Source: Paenibacillus hunanensis
Lineage (GTDB): Bacteria > Bacillota > Bacilli > Paenibacillales > Paenibacillaceae
DNA length: 64,000 nt
Direction of reading: 5' to 3'
Assembly: GCF_014645615.1 (NCBI RefSeq)
Contig: NZ_BMMB01000005.1
Location: 124,001-188,000, forward strand
The notes under the pieces are model-generated. The model was given only the letters and a program-made list of their open reading frames with translations. It did not search any database and was not told the DNA's origin. The position numbers were made by a program, and so were the translations under genes. Below, in pieces: positions 1 to 8,400 of the stretch (position 1 is the first letter of the stretch; each line of letters opens with the position of its first letter).

Positions 1-797
1 GAAGAAACCGATGCTGATGGCAAAATAAATAACGTCTCGAGCTGCTCGCGATGCTGCTGCTTTATCGTCGCAGGCTCACCCTCCAGCAGCACCTTTCCTT
101 CCTGGATAATGCTCACACGATCAGCTCGATCTGCAAGCTCATCCCAGCGTGCAGATGCAGTAATTAGCGTTTTGCCTTGATCATGCCAGCGCTGGATCAT
201 CTGTGCCACACGCTTTCTACCGATCGGATCTAAGCTCGCCGCCGGTTCATCCAGCACCAGCATTTCCGGTTCCATCGCCAGTACAGCGCCAAGTGCTGTA
301 CGCTGGCGCTGCCCACCAGACAGACGATGCACCGCCTGGGAACGCACATGCTCAAGCTCCAGCTCCTCTGTTAATCGATCGATGCGCTTCCCGATCTCTG
401 TAGCAGGTAGGCGTAGATTTTCCGGGCCAAATGCCAGTTCATCCTCTACCGTACCGACGACCAGCTCTGCATCCGGGTCCTGTCCCAGTGTACCGAGCAC
501 ATCCACCAGCTCACCCGGTGGTGCAAAGGCAGGATCAAATCCATGCACCTGTACGGTTCCTTCACGTTGCCCGCCAGCAAGCCGTGGCAGCTGTCCGTTA
601 ATCAGACGGCAGATGGTCGATTTCCCGCTACCACTTGCACCAATCATTGCCACCCATTCACCAGAAGCTACCGTTAGCGATAAGCCTTGAATAACAGCTG
701 TAGAGCTACCCTCATATCTATACTGTACATCCTGTAACACAATCGCTGGATCAGACACCATTGCCGCAGAAGACGTTGTCGACGATTTAGCGTCCAT
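1..797 (-). CDS. ECF transporter ATP-binding protein (A component), 3' end outside the window
   Basis: ATPase that powers vitamin uptake by an energy-coupling-factor transporter at the membrane. About 265 residues are visible, running off the left edge. Walker A GASGSGKST is near residues 53-61, followed by the ABC signature LSGGQRQR and Walker B with the D-loop (LVLDEPAASLDP). The ATG at 797 lies inside the end of the S-component gene (11-bp overlap), so the two are probably translationally coupled. YkoD-type proteins carry two fused ATPase domains; only the first is visible, so whether this one is single or double cannot be told. Family and role are confident; the substrate is not known. 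Confidence 0.9.
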   Translation of the reverse strand, partial: MDAKSSTTSSAAMVSDPAIVLQDVQYRYEGSSTAVIQGLSLTVASGEWVAMIGASGSGKSTICRLINGQLPRLAGGQREGTVQVHGFDPAFAPPGELVDVLGTLGQDPDAELVVGTVEDELAFGPENLRLPATEIGKRIDRLTEELELEHVRSQAVHRLSGGQRQRTALGAVLAMEPEMLVLDEPAASLDPIGRKRVAQMIQRWHDQGKTLITASARWDELADRADRVSIIQEGKVLLEGEPATIKQQHREQLETLFILPSASVS

Positions 798-1389
798 TCG
801 AGAAGGCTGCGAAACGGCGCAGCAGTCCTGTTTTGCCTAGTGCGCGTGCCAGTCCGACAGTCAGCAAGCCACAGAGCAGAATACCGCTCAGAATGCGTAC
901 AACCATCGCAATCGCCAGCACACCAAAGCCAAATTTACTATATCCGAACAATTGAATCGCTACGATAAACCAGATCGGCACCATCGCACCACCGACGAGC
1001 ATCATCACACCTGTCGACCAGTTACGGTAACGCAGCACAGCGAAAATAATCTCCGCAATCGCCATATAGCATACCGCTGCTGCCAGCGCCGAGATCATCC
1101 CATACGACGTTCCGACAAAGCTCTGTACCAGCGCACCGAGCGCGTACGTAATCACGGCTGTACCAGGCTTACGAATAATATAGTAAGCGAGTAAGCCATA
1201 TACCATATACAGACCGGTAATGGTCGATGTGAGAATCGGACCACCCAGACTGCTCAGCAGCTGATTCACACCGGACATGTACATCGTCAGCACGGCATTG
1301 GCTGTAGCCAGTAGCGCCATCAGCACGATATCCATCGTTGTGAACGCTTGAAATGTTTTGTTCATTGTATTCTGAATTGGGGTACTCAT
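787..1389 (-). CDS. ECF transporter S component, YkoE-like
   Basis: Membrane substrate-binding subunit of the ECF transporter, 200 residues with about five to six hydrophobic segments. The YIIRKPG stretch near the middle resembles YkoE, the hydroxymethylpyrimidine/thiamine-precursor S component of B. subtilis; it lacks the GxRxGAL-type features I associate with BioY. I chose the ATG at 1389 because GTAAGGAGA sits 8-10 nt upstream; an in-frame start 30 nt further upstream has no such site. It overlaps the ATPase start and lies 102 nt downstream of the T-component gene, behind its own putative promoter and a palindromic operator-like site. Substrate thiamine precursor or another vitamin: unproven. 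Confidence 0.8.
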   Translation of the reverse strand: MSTPIQNTMNKTFQAFTTMDIVLMALLATANAVLTMYMSGVNQLLSSLGGPILTSTITGLYMVYGLLAYYIIRKPGTAVITYALGALVQSFVGTSYGMISALAAAVCYMAIAEIIFAVLRYRNWSTGVMMLVGGAMVPIWFIVAIQLFGYSKFGFGVLAIAMVVRILSGILLCGLLTVGLARALGKTGLLRRFAAFSNGR

Positions 1390-1428
1390 ACATTCTCTCC
1401 TTACGGTATGCTCTAGCACACACTTATA

Positions 1429-1461
1429 TTGTTAACCACGAATTATAATTTAGGTTAACAA
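1429..1461. promoter_or_regulatory. BirA-operator-like palindrome TTGTTAACC-N15-GGTTAACAA
   Basis: A perfect 9-bp inverted repeat separated by 15 nt. This matches in half-site and spacing the biotin operator bound by BirA-type repressors (TTGTWAACC-N15-GGTTWACAA, from memory of the family consensus). It covers the putative -10 region of the S-component promoter, a repressor position. The palindrome is seen directly; assignment to BirA is inference. Confidence 0.55.
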
Positions 1462-1475
1462 TAAACAGAAGTCAA
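1447..1475 (-). promoter_or_regulatory. Putative sigma-A promoter of the S-component/ATPase pair
   Basis: On the minus strand TTGACT (1475-1470), a 17-nt spacer and TAAATT (1452-1447) resemble -35 and -10 boxes. They lie between the T-component stop and the S-component start and overlap the palindrome at 1429-1461. Confidence 0.45.
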
Positions 1476-1491
1476 TCCCTTTTTTCATAGA

Positions 1492-2232
1492 CTACAGTAG
1501 AATACATACTATTGCCGTCAGGATCAGACCGGTAATCATCGTCGGTATCGCTGAGGCTGGCAGTACAAATGGACGGTAAAATGTACGCTCTGTATACGCC
1601 CCAAAGCCCTTTGCATCCATCGCACCTGCAATATGCTGAATGCGGCGTATCGATCCAGTGAACACAGAGCCGAGATACTCGCGGTTTTGCCGAATCGCCT
1701 CCAGTCCGCGTCCACGGCGTTCGCCGCGAAGTCTGCGTGCTGCCAGCGCAAGCGTTGCTTCCTCACGCAATAACGGTAAGAAGGTGAGCGCCAGCGCCAA
1801 TCCATAGGCAAATCGATACGGCACTCTCAGCTTCTGCACCAGCGCACTCACCAGCTCGCGATAATCGGTCGTGAGCGATAAGGCAACCGAGGTCATACAG
1901 AGGATAAAAATACGAAGCGTCATCACAGCTCCATAATCCATCCCGCCTGCTGTAATCTGTAGCGCTCCTGCTTGCCATAGCACCGTGCCACTACGTACCG
2001 TCAACAGAGATAAGACGAAATACGGAATGCCAATCACCAGCAATAGCTTGAATAATGGACGTCCAATGACCTGCCCCGATCCCCACAGAATCGCCAGCCA
2101 TACACATGCAAATAAAATCGCCTGCGGCAAGGCATGCTGAATATGCACAGCCAGCACCGAGACGCACAACAACAAAACGATCTTCGTCAGCGGGTCCATA
2201 CGGTACAGCCATCTATGTTTGTTTATATCCAA
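1492..2232 (-). CDS. ECF transporter T component (CbiQ/YkoC-like permease)
   Basis: Transmembrane coupling protein of the ECF transporter, about 246 residues, with four to five hydrophobic segments. It has the cytoplasmic ARRLRGERRGRG stretch typical of the Ala-Arg-Gly coupling motifs that contact the ATPases. Start is uncertain: TTG at 2232 has AGGGAG 8 nt upstream, whereas the in-frame GTG at 2241 abuts that site. It is first in the T-S-A gene order. No TPP riboswitch was recognised upstream, although YkoC/D/E systems often have one. Confidence 0.82.
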   Translation of the reverse strand: MDINKHRWLYRMDPLTKIVLLLCVSVLAVHIQHALPQAILFACVWLAILWGSGQVIGRPLFKLLLVIGIPYFVLSLLTVRSGTVLWQAGALQITAGGMDYGAVMTLRIFILCMTSVALSLTTDYRELVSALVQKLRVPYRFAYGLALALTFLPLLREEATLALAARRLRGERRGRGLEAIRQNREYLGSVFTGSIRRIQHIAGAMDAKGFGAYTERTFYRPFVLPASAIPTMITGLILTAIVCILL

Positions 2233-2241
2233 TCGTTCCAC

Positions 2242-2802
2242 TCCCTGTGCTCTGCCGAGCCTTACTAGATCACGTCTCTTATGTTCAGCTTCTATATCTT
2301 ACACCCACCCGTACATGACCAATCATCGCTCAAGCATCGTTGCTCGTAATCGCTTGGACTTGGTTACCGGGAAGTACATTTTTTTGAGTCAGAAGCGCTG
2401 TCCGCAATCGGTGTTAGAATACCGCATGCCTGTCATTTACGCAAGCATGGCTGCATCCGTTTTATGTATGATTGCCGCATTTATCGTTACTGCTATCTAG
2501 CGCCTAGCACCTATCGTCACTTAGTAGGATGGTGCTGTTATTGTTGTAAGGGTACTGCTAAAATTTGCTGATATGACTGCTATAGCTATCGTGATGATAC
2601 GTTCTATGCTCATCTATATGTAATTCGCATCTAGCTTTATTTCTGTACAAGCCAAAAACCGGTATCCGCCCCAGTTGGAACGAATACCGGCAACTTGCCA
2701 GAGTTAATACTACGATCATGTTATGTAGCATCAAGCCCTTTTCAGTGGCATCGAATAGCAGCTTTCTCTTATCCGAAATCAGAGAATGATCGGATTCGGT
2801 AC
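2242..2802. other. Intergenic region with hairpins and a very short hydrophobic ORF
   Basis: Upstream of the T-component gene and downstream of the winged-helix gene. It contains an imperfect hairpin with arms AGCACC (2506-2511) and GGTGCT (2531-2536), and a 24-codon plus-strand ORF starting near 2426 that encodes one hydrophobic segment but has no ribosome binding site. I see no riboswitch and no convincing gene. Confidence 0.4.
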
Positions 2803-3138
2803 TTAGACGACGACGGAAGATTTGGGCTTGGAAGAGCGAGCACGCTCTGGAGAATTGCCGGTATCCGCAGACACGACCTCGCCGCATAGCATAGCAAGAC
2901 GTTTGCGAATCTCGCGCAGCTCACCGATACCAGTACCTGTAATCCGGTACTCTTCACCACTCACGGTCAGCATATTTTCGGCGGTTAGATGCTCAAGCTG
3001 CTGCTTGACCTCGCGATCACCGACACGATATCCCCAATTTTCCAGCACAGGCTGCATATCAGCAATGGTCAGCATATGCTGATTCGCCTGATGCAGCATA
3101 TGAATCCGAATAAACAAATTTTGTACCTCCGCATGCAT
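2803..3138 (-). CDS. Small winged-helix-like protein of unknown function
   Basis: A 111-residue protein that I cannot name. The middle (roughly residues 18-80) has the helix-helix-strand pattern of a winged helix: a helix ending in NWGYRVGDREVKQQLEHL, then a beta-like MLTVSGEEYRIT, then a further helix. The C-terminal 25 residues are polar and probably disordered (SPERARSSKPKSS). AAGGAGAGAAGG precedes the chosen ATG. It is divergent from msrC across about 310 bp. It may be a small DNA-binding or regulatory protein; there is no direct evidence for that. Confidence 0.65.
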   Translation of the reverse strand: MHAEVQNLFIRIHMLHQANQHMLTIADMQPVLENWGYRVGDREVKQQLEHLTAENMLTVSGEEYRITGTGIGELREIRKRLAMLCGEVVSADTGNSPERARSSKPKSSVVV

Positions 3139-3338
3139 ATACCCTTCTCTCCTTCCAATCGACTGATTGATATAGCGCTGAATAGATGTGCACAGGTCCG
3201 GAAACCGATTTGATTCAAGCTGTACTTACCCTGCCAGCCAGTGAGGTAAACATATTTCCAGTTTATATTCCAAATTTTACCTTACATTAAAAGTAATCGT
3301 CATCACTCCATCGAGCAGCCATCTTTTCCTAATCTTCA

Positions 3339-3367
3339 TTGGCAAAATATTAGTACAGCGGTATACT
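3339..3367 (+). promoter_or_regulatory. Sigma-A-type promoter for msrC
   Basis: TTGGCA (3339-3344), a 17-nt spacer and TATACT (3362-3367), about 80 nt ahead of the msrC start. Both boxes are one mismatch from consensus. Confidence 0.65.
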
Positions 3368-3448
3368 AGGACGTACACGTCAACACATTAGCTGACCGCA
3401 GGATGAACCTGCGACCTGCAACCAATTTATACGAAAAAGGTGATTTCC

Positions 3449-3928
3449 ATGTTTGAAAATATAGCGTACACTGGCTCACGTGAGGAGCAATATGCCACTG
3501 CACTAAGCCAGCTGAAAGCACTGATTCATGACGAAAGCGATCGAATCGCCAATCTGTCGAATGCGTCTGCACTGCTCAAGCAATTCCTACAGGATACGAA
3601 CTGGACAGGCTTCTATCTGTATAATGGCACCGAGCTTGTACTGGGTCCTTTCCAAGGTTTGCCTGCCTGCATTCGCATTCCGCTTGGCAAAGGCGTATGC
3701 GGAACTGCTGCTGCGGAGCGCCGCACATTGCTAATTGCCGATGTGCATGAATTCCCGGGTCATATCGCATGCGATGCAGCATCTAACAGTGAGATCGTTG
3801 TGCCACTCGTTCGTGGTGATGAGCTGATCGGTGTGATCGATATCGATAGTCCGCTGAAAAATCGCTTCGATGAGCAGGATCAGCAATTTTTGGAGCAATT
3901 TGCTACCATTTTGCTAGAAGCAATCTGA
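3449..3928 (+). CDS. msrC: Free methionine-(R)-sulfoxide reductase, GAF-domain type
   Basis: Cytosolic enzyme that reduces free L-methionine-(R)-sulfoxide with thioredoxin as the electron source. The 159-residue protein is a single GAF domain. It has the three conserved cysteines (C74, C84, C108) at the same 10- and 24-residue spacings as C84, C94 and C118 of E. coli fRMsr. The ATG at 3449 is preferred, with AAAGGTGA 6 nt upstream; an in-frame GTG at 3440 falls inside that site. It is monocistronic: own promoter in front and a strong terminator behind. Family assignment is confident. Confidence 0.92.
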   Translation: MFENIAYTGSREEQYATALSQLKALIHDESDRIANLSNASALLKQFLQDTNWTGFYLYNGTELVLGPFQGLPACIRIPLGKGVCGTAAAERRTLLIADVHEFPGHIACDAASNSEIVVPLVRGDELIGVIDIDSPLKNRFDEQDQQFLEQFATILLEAI

Positions 3929-3963
3929 GTGGCTGAGCCTCAACCATAGATCACTCGTTACAC

Positions 3964-4022
3964 AAAAAGCCATTCCCACATCAGAGCAGCAATCGTGCAT
4001 CTGATACAGGGAATGGCTTTTT
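3964..4022 (+). terminator. Rho-independent terminator of msrC
   Basis: Perfect stem AAAAGCCATTCCC / GGGAATGGCTTTT with a 30-nt loop and a flanking T-run, starting 36 nt after the msrC stop. Confidence 0.9.
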
Positions 4023-4286
4023 AGGCTGAAACGATACTATAGTCGCTTCCATTCATTATTATCGTTTTATAAAAGGCAGCTACCTTATTAGAAGCCAGCT
4101 TATAGCATGAAGAGTTAGTGTATAGCTATAAGATGATTTCAAAAAGTTGTCCACATGTGGATACTTTTGATCGCTTATGCACTTCAACCTTATGCTCTAC
4201 ATGGGCTAAATGGAATGTATCATAAGTCAGAGAATATATCATGAGATAGAAAATACGCTATACACTCAGCTCAGGCAAGCAACGAA

Positions 4287-4976
4287 TCAATCGCCTACGC
4301 TACTACCGTCCTGATACTCACCGCGTACACGCACGACATTGCCGTCCTTGTCCAGATCGACACGTACGGTTGTCCCTGCCTTACGCTCATTGGCTGGACC
4401 GTCTGTACCTTCAAAGTTCGCAGCTTTTTTATATTTTTTCTCATCTGTACCTTGCTTGATCACCACTTCGGTATCGGTTTCGGATACGAATTGACCTACG
4501 ATATCACGCTGGGAATTGTCCATATCGTCTGCGTCCTTCGCCAGCTGTGCAGTAGCAATCGTGCTATCCTGCGCATTCAGCGTTACGCTCACCTCTTGAC
4601 CGGGCAGGTCTACCGAGGTTGGTAGGCCAGCGGCTGGCTCGTAGGAATTGCTTTTTGGAATCACGAGCTGATTGCCACCCACATCGAGTGTCATCGTGTC
4701 GCCATTTTCAGATACATATTTACCAACTACGTTATAATCCGAGCTGGAATCACTTTTGTTCGGATCAGTAGAGTACTGACGGAAATCTCCCTCCAGCGTT
4801 TGCGCATTTGTGTTCGCCTGTCCAGTATCCTCTGGAGTCGCCTCACTTGCGCTTTGCAGAGGTGCGGTTGGATCGCCGCTCTGACTTGCCTCTTTATTAT
4901 TCGTGTCGCCACATCCGGCAATCACACCTGATAATAAAACTGCCGCAGCAGTTCCCATCCATAATCGATTCTTCAT
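4287..4976 (-). CDS. Secreted lipoprotein of unknown function
   Basis: 229 residues. A signal peptide ends in a lipobox (LSGVIAGC, Cys about residue 22), then comes a low-complexity Ser/Thr/Gln linker to about residue 70. After that are two related beta-rich segments, KYVSENGDTMTLDVGGNQLVIPKS and QFVSETDTEVVIKQGTDEKKYKKA, each followed by a charged VSVTL/VRVDL strand. This suggests a tandem small beta-barrel repeat exposed outside the membrane. AGAGGAGC lies 8-9 nt before the ATG. I do not recognise a named family. Confidence 0.8.
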   Translation of the reverse strand: MKNRLWMGTAAAVLLSGVIAGCGDTNNKEASQSGDPTAPLQSASEATPEDTGQANTNAQTLEGDFRQYSTDPNKSDSSSDYNVVGKYVSENGDTMTLDVGGNQLVIPKSNSYEPAAGLPTSVDLPGQEVSVTLNAQDSTIATAQLAKDADDMDNSQRDIVGQFVSETDTEVVIKQGTDEKKYKKAANFEGTDGPANERKAGTTVRVDLDKDGNVVRVRGEYQDGSSVGD

Positions 4977-5487
4977 ACGAAAAAGCTCCTCTCGCTAGTA
5001 ATATCCGTATTCGCAAGCAGTGTACATCGCTCATATGACCTTATACCCCAAACAACGGTCTTTCCAAACCTGCACCCTATGGAATCATTCGCTTCTTATC
5101 ACTGACACGCTATGAATAGACAGCTATTTAGCAAGGATAAATGTACATTTTTTACCATGTTTCACCATAAACCGCGTGGTTTTAATAGTTCATACGGCTC
5201 GCTAAATGAAGCAGGTCATTGGAACTATAGTAAGGTGGTCAACTATCCGCAAAATTATTTACTAAATTCATTAATAAGTACGTTACATCAAAGGATGCAA
5301 TAGAGTATAATCAAGTAGGTCACCTTACAGAAATTAACTATTTATTCATTGCATAGTTGCAGTGAAATAGTTAGCACATTTACTCCAATCTCCTCATTAG
5401 CACTTTAGCCGCAATGCTTCATCAGGGAGTACGGACACTTCAAGCTGACGACCGGAATCTATGAACTACATAAGAAAGGGGTTTTTT
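4977..5487. other. Divergent intergenic region (lipoprotein / adhesin)
   Basis: About 510 bp of AT-rich DNA between two divergent surface-protein genes. A 63-codon ORF at 5112-5303 lacks a ribosome binding site and looks random. I looked for c-di-GMP and other riboswitch cores ahead of the adhesin and found none I could defend. Confidence 0.5.
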
Positions 5488-8400
5488 ATGCATCTATTTA
5501 AGAAAGTTAGTGTAATAATGATCGCTGTCATTTTGTTGATGACAGGTACGCTCATGCCCACACTAACGTATGCGGAGGATAACACATCCACGACTGCGAA
5601 TGATTCCAGTTCATCCAGTGCCTCCACAACGACAGTACAATCGGACACGTATGGAACGAATGGATCAACAACGGCACCAGACAATACGAGCGGAGCCGCT
5701 ACACCTGATCCAGCAACATCAGCAGCCCCTGCGGCTACAACCCAGTCCACTCCAGCAGCGAAGAAAAGCATTTTAACCGATGCGTTTTTGACAGATGCGA
5801 ATGGTAATGTCATTCAAGGGGACGGATCGGGCGCAGCGATCGACCCGGATGCACCAATCAATCTGAATTACAAATGGTCATTGCCGGAGGATGGCTCGTA
5901 CAAAGCCGGATCGACATTCGAATTCGATCTGCCCTCTACGTTTACACTTTATAATGATATCAACAATGTTTCACTCGACTTTGGCGGTCAATCTGTCGGT
6001 AGCTTCAACGCTACACAAAGCGGTCATGTAACCGTTACGTTCAACTCTACGATTGAACGCTACTCGGATATTCATGGCACCATGCAGTTCCGCACAGCGC
6101 TGAGTAAGCAAACGGTAAGCGGTAGCACCGAAGTGAAGATTCCTGTTCCCCTCGGCGATAGCTCCCAGGTTATCATCATCTATATCAAGCCAGCCAAAGG
6201 CAACGCCATTAGCAAAAAAGGTGCTGTCATTACGGGCGGCAAAATTCGCTGGACTGTCGATCTGAACACCAACGGTGAGAAGCTCGACAATGCCGTTCTG
6301 AGCGATCCGATGCTAGCCGGACTCAAGCTCGATCCAGCAAGCATTCAGGTGTACACACTGAATGTCAAAGGCGATGGCAGCACAAGTCAGGGCTCACAGC
6401 TTAGCTCCGGCTACACACTGACAGCAGACGATAGCCAGTTCAGCCTATCCTTTGATAGCTCGACTCGCTCTGCTTATCGTGTGATCTATGTAACCTCGAT
6501 TACCGATAACGCTCAAACGGTATTCAAAAACAAAGCAACTCTGAGCACAAGCAGCGGTAGCGCTACAGCCGAGGCACAGGTTACCGTACAACAGCAATTT
6601 TTGAGTAAAAAGGTCGATAGTTACGACTCTGCTACCGGAACGATCAACTGGTCGATTGGCTACAATCTGAACAATCAGTCGATTCCGCAAAGTCAGGCGA
6701 TTCTAAAAGACCGCTTTAATAGTTCACAGAAGCTGGTTGCTGGTTCAGTCAAAGTCTATGACACGAACAACAATGTGCTGACCGAAGGCACGGACTACAC
6801 CGTAACGACAGTAGCGCCGCAAAATGGCACAACCGGCTTCGATCTGCAATTTAATAAGGATGTCCAAACAGCCTATACGATCAAGTACAGTACAGCCCCA
6901 GTTGGACAGATTATTCAGAATGACACCATTAATAACACCGTTACAGCAGGCAATACAAGCGCATCTGCCAGTCAGCCGATCAAGGGTCTGTCCTTTGTCA
7001 AAACATTGACGGATGCCAACTATATTCGTAAGGATGCAACGTGGAAGCTCGCACTGGATAATCAGGGACAGCCTCTACAAAATGCATTGATCGATGATCA
7101 ATTCCCGAATGGTGGACTGGAGTTCCTGCCAGATACGCTAAAGGTTATGCGTTCAGACGGTAGCGATTATCCTGCATCACTGTATACCGTAACTGTTAAC
7201 GATGCACGCGCAGGCTTCCGCATTACGTTCCTTCAGCCGCCTAGCGAGCCGCTCAACATTACGTATCGCACGACATTCGATGCAGACTGGAAAAAGAACA
7301 AATCCGAAGTCTCCTATCAGAATATCGCTGCATTGTACTGGCAGGAAAACGGTACGTATCGTACTATTCCATCCGAAGCTCGCTTCTGGCCAGATAATCT
7401 GACCGTAAACAATGGCTCCAAAGATGGAACCTATAATGCGGTCACCAAAGAAATCACATGGACGATCAAAGCGAACTACAACAACAAGAAATTAACAAAT
7501 GCAGTCTTAACCGATACGATCGAAGCAGGACAGAGCTATGTTCCTGGCTCACTCACTGTATCAAATATGACACTACTCGGCTGGTGGAATGGTGTAGAGC
7601 AAGGCGCACCGGTTAATCCAGCAGACTATACGGTCACCACTCCAGCCGATGGAGCGAATGGCGGCACATTGCAAATTAAGTTTGCCAAGCCGATCAATTC
7701 CGCTTACTGGATCACCTTCAAAACAACACTGACCGGTCAGGTCATCCCAAAAAGCGTGCACAATGCGGCAACGCTTAAAGGTAATGAAGGCGACTACCCA
7801 TGGGCAGCGAATGTGAGCATCCCGAACGGTGGCGAGTACGTTAACAAAACAGGTGAGCAAAAAGGCAACAACATCAATTGGACGATCAATATTAACCGCG
7901 GCCAATCCTATGTTGAAAATGCCAAAATTATTGATACACCAACGTCCAATCAAATTTTGTTAACTGATTCATTCCATCTGTACAATGCAACAGTTGGGAC
8001 GGATGGCTCATTGAAGCGTGGTACTGAGGCTGTTCAAGGTACAGACTACAAGCTGTCTGTCATTCCGGGCACACCGGAGCAGTTCGAGTTATCATTCACC
8101 AAGCCTATTCAATCGGCCTATATTCTCGACTATGCCACACTGATCACTGCGGGCGACCGTGATAAGGTGAGTAACAGTGTGAAATTTACAGGCAACGGTA
8201 TTACAACCGGAACGGTGCAAACGAACAAAGAAATCATTGTACGTAGCTCCTCTGCCAGCGGTACAGGCTCCGGTGCTACAGGCAACCTGATTTTGCATAA
8301 GGTCGATAGTGCAGATGCAACAATCTCACTGGCAGGTGCCGTATTCCAGCTACAGGATACGCTGGGCTTACGCTCACCAATCACGCTGACGACCGATGCA

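Noticed and set aside
2426..2500. 24-residue hydrophobic ORF
   Set aside because: It encodes a plausible transmembrane segment but has no ribosome binding site or supporting context.
2242..2700. TPP riboswitch ahead of the ECF transporter
   Set aside because: No CTGAGA/ACCTGA-type core was found on the minus strand upstream of the T-component gene.
5112..5303. 63-codon open frame upstream of the adhesin
   Set aside because: No ribosome binding site, random composition, and stop-to-start context typical of noncoding DNA.
5395..5487. Possible c-di-GMP riboswitch before the adhesin
   Set aside because: The GACGACCGGAATC stretch superficially recalls part of the aptamer, but the conserved GCAAACC/GACGCAAAGC elements are absent.
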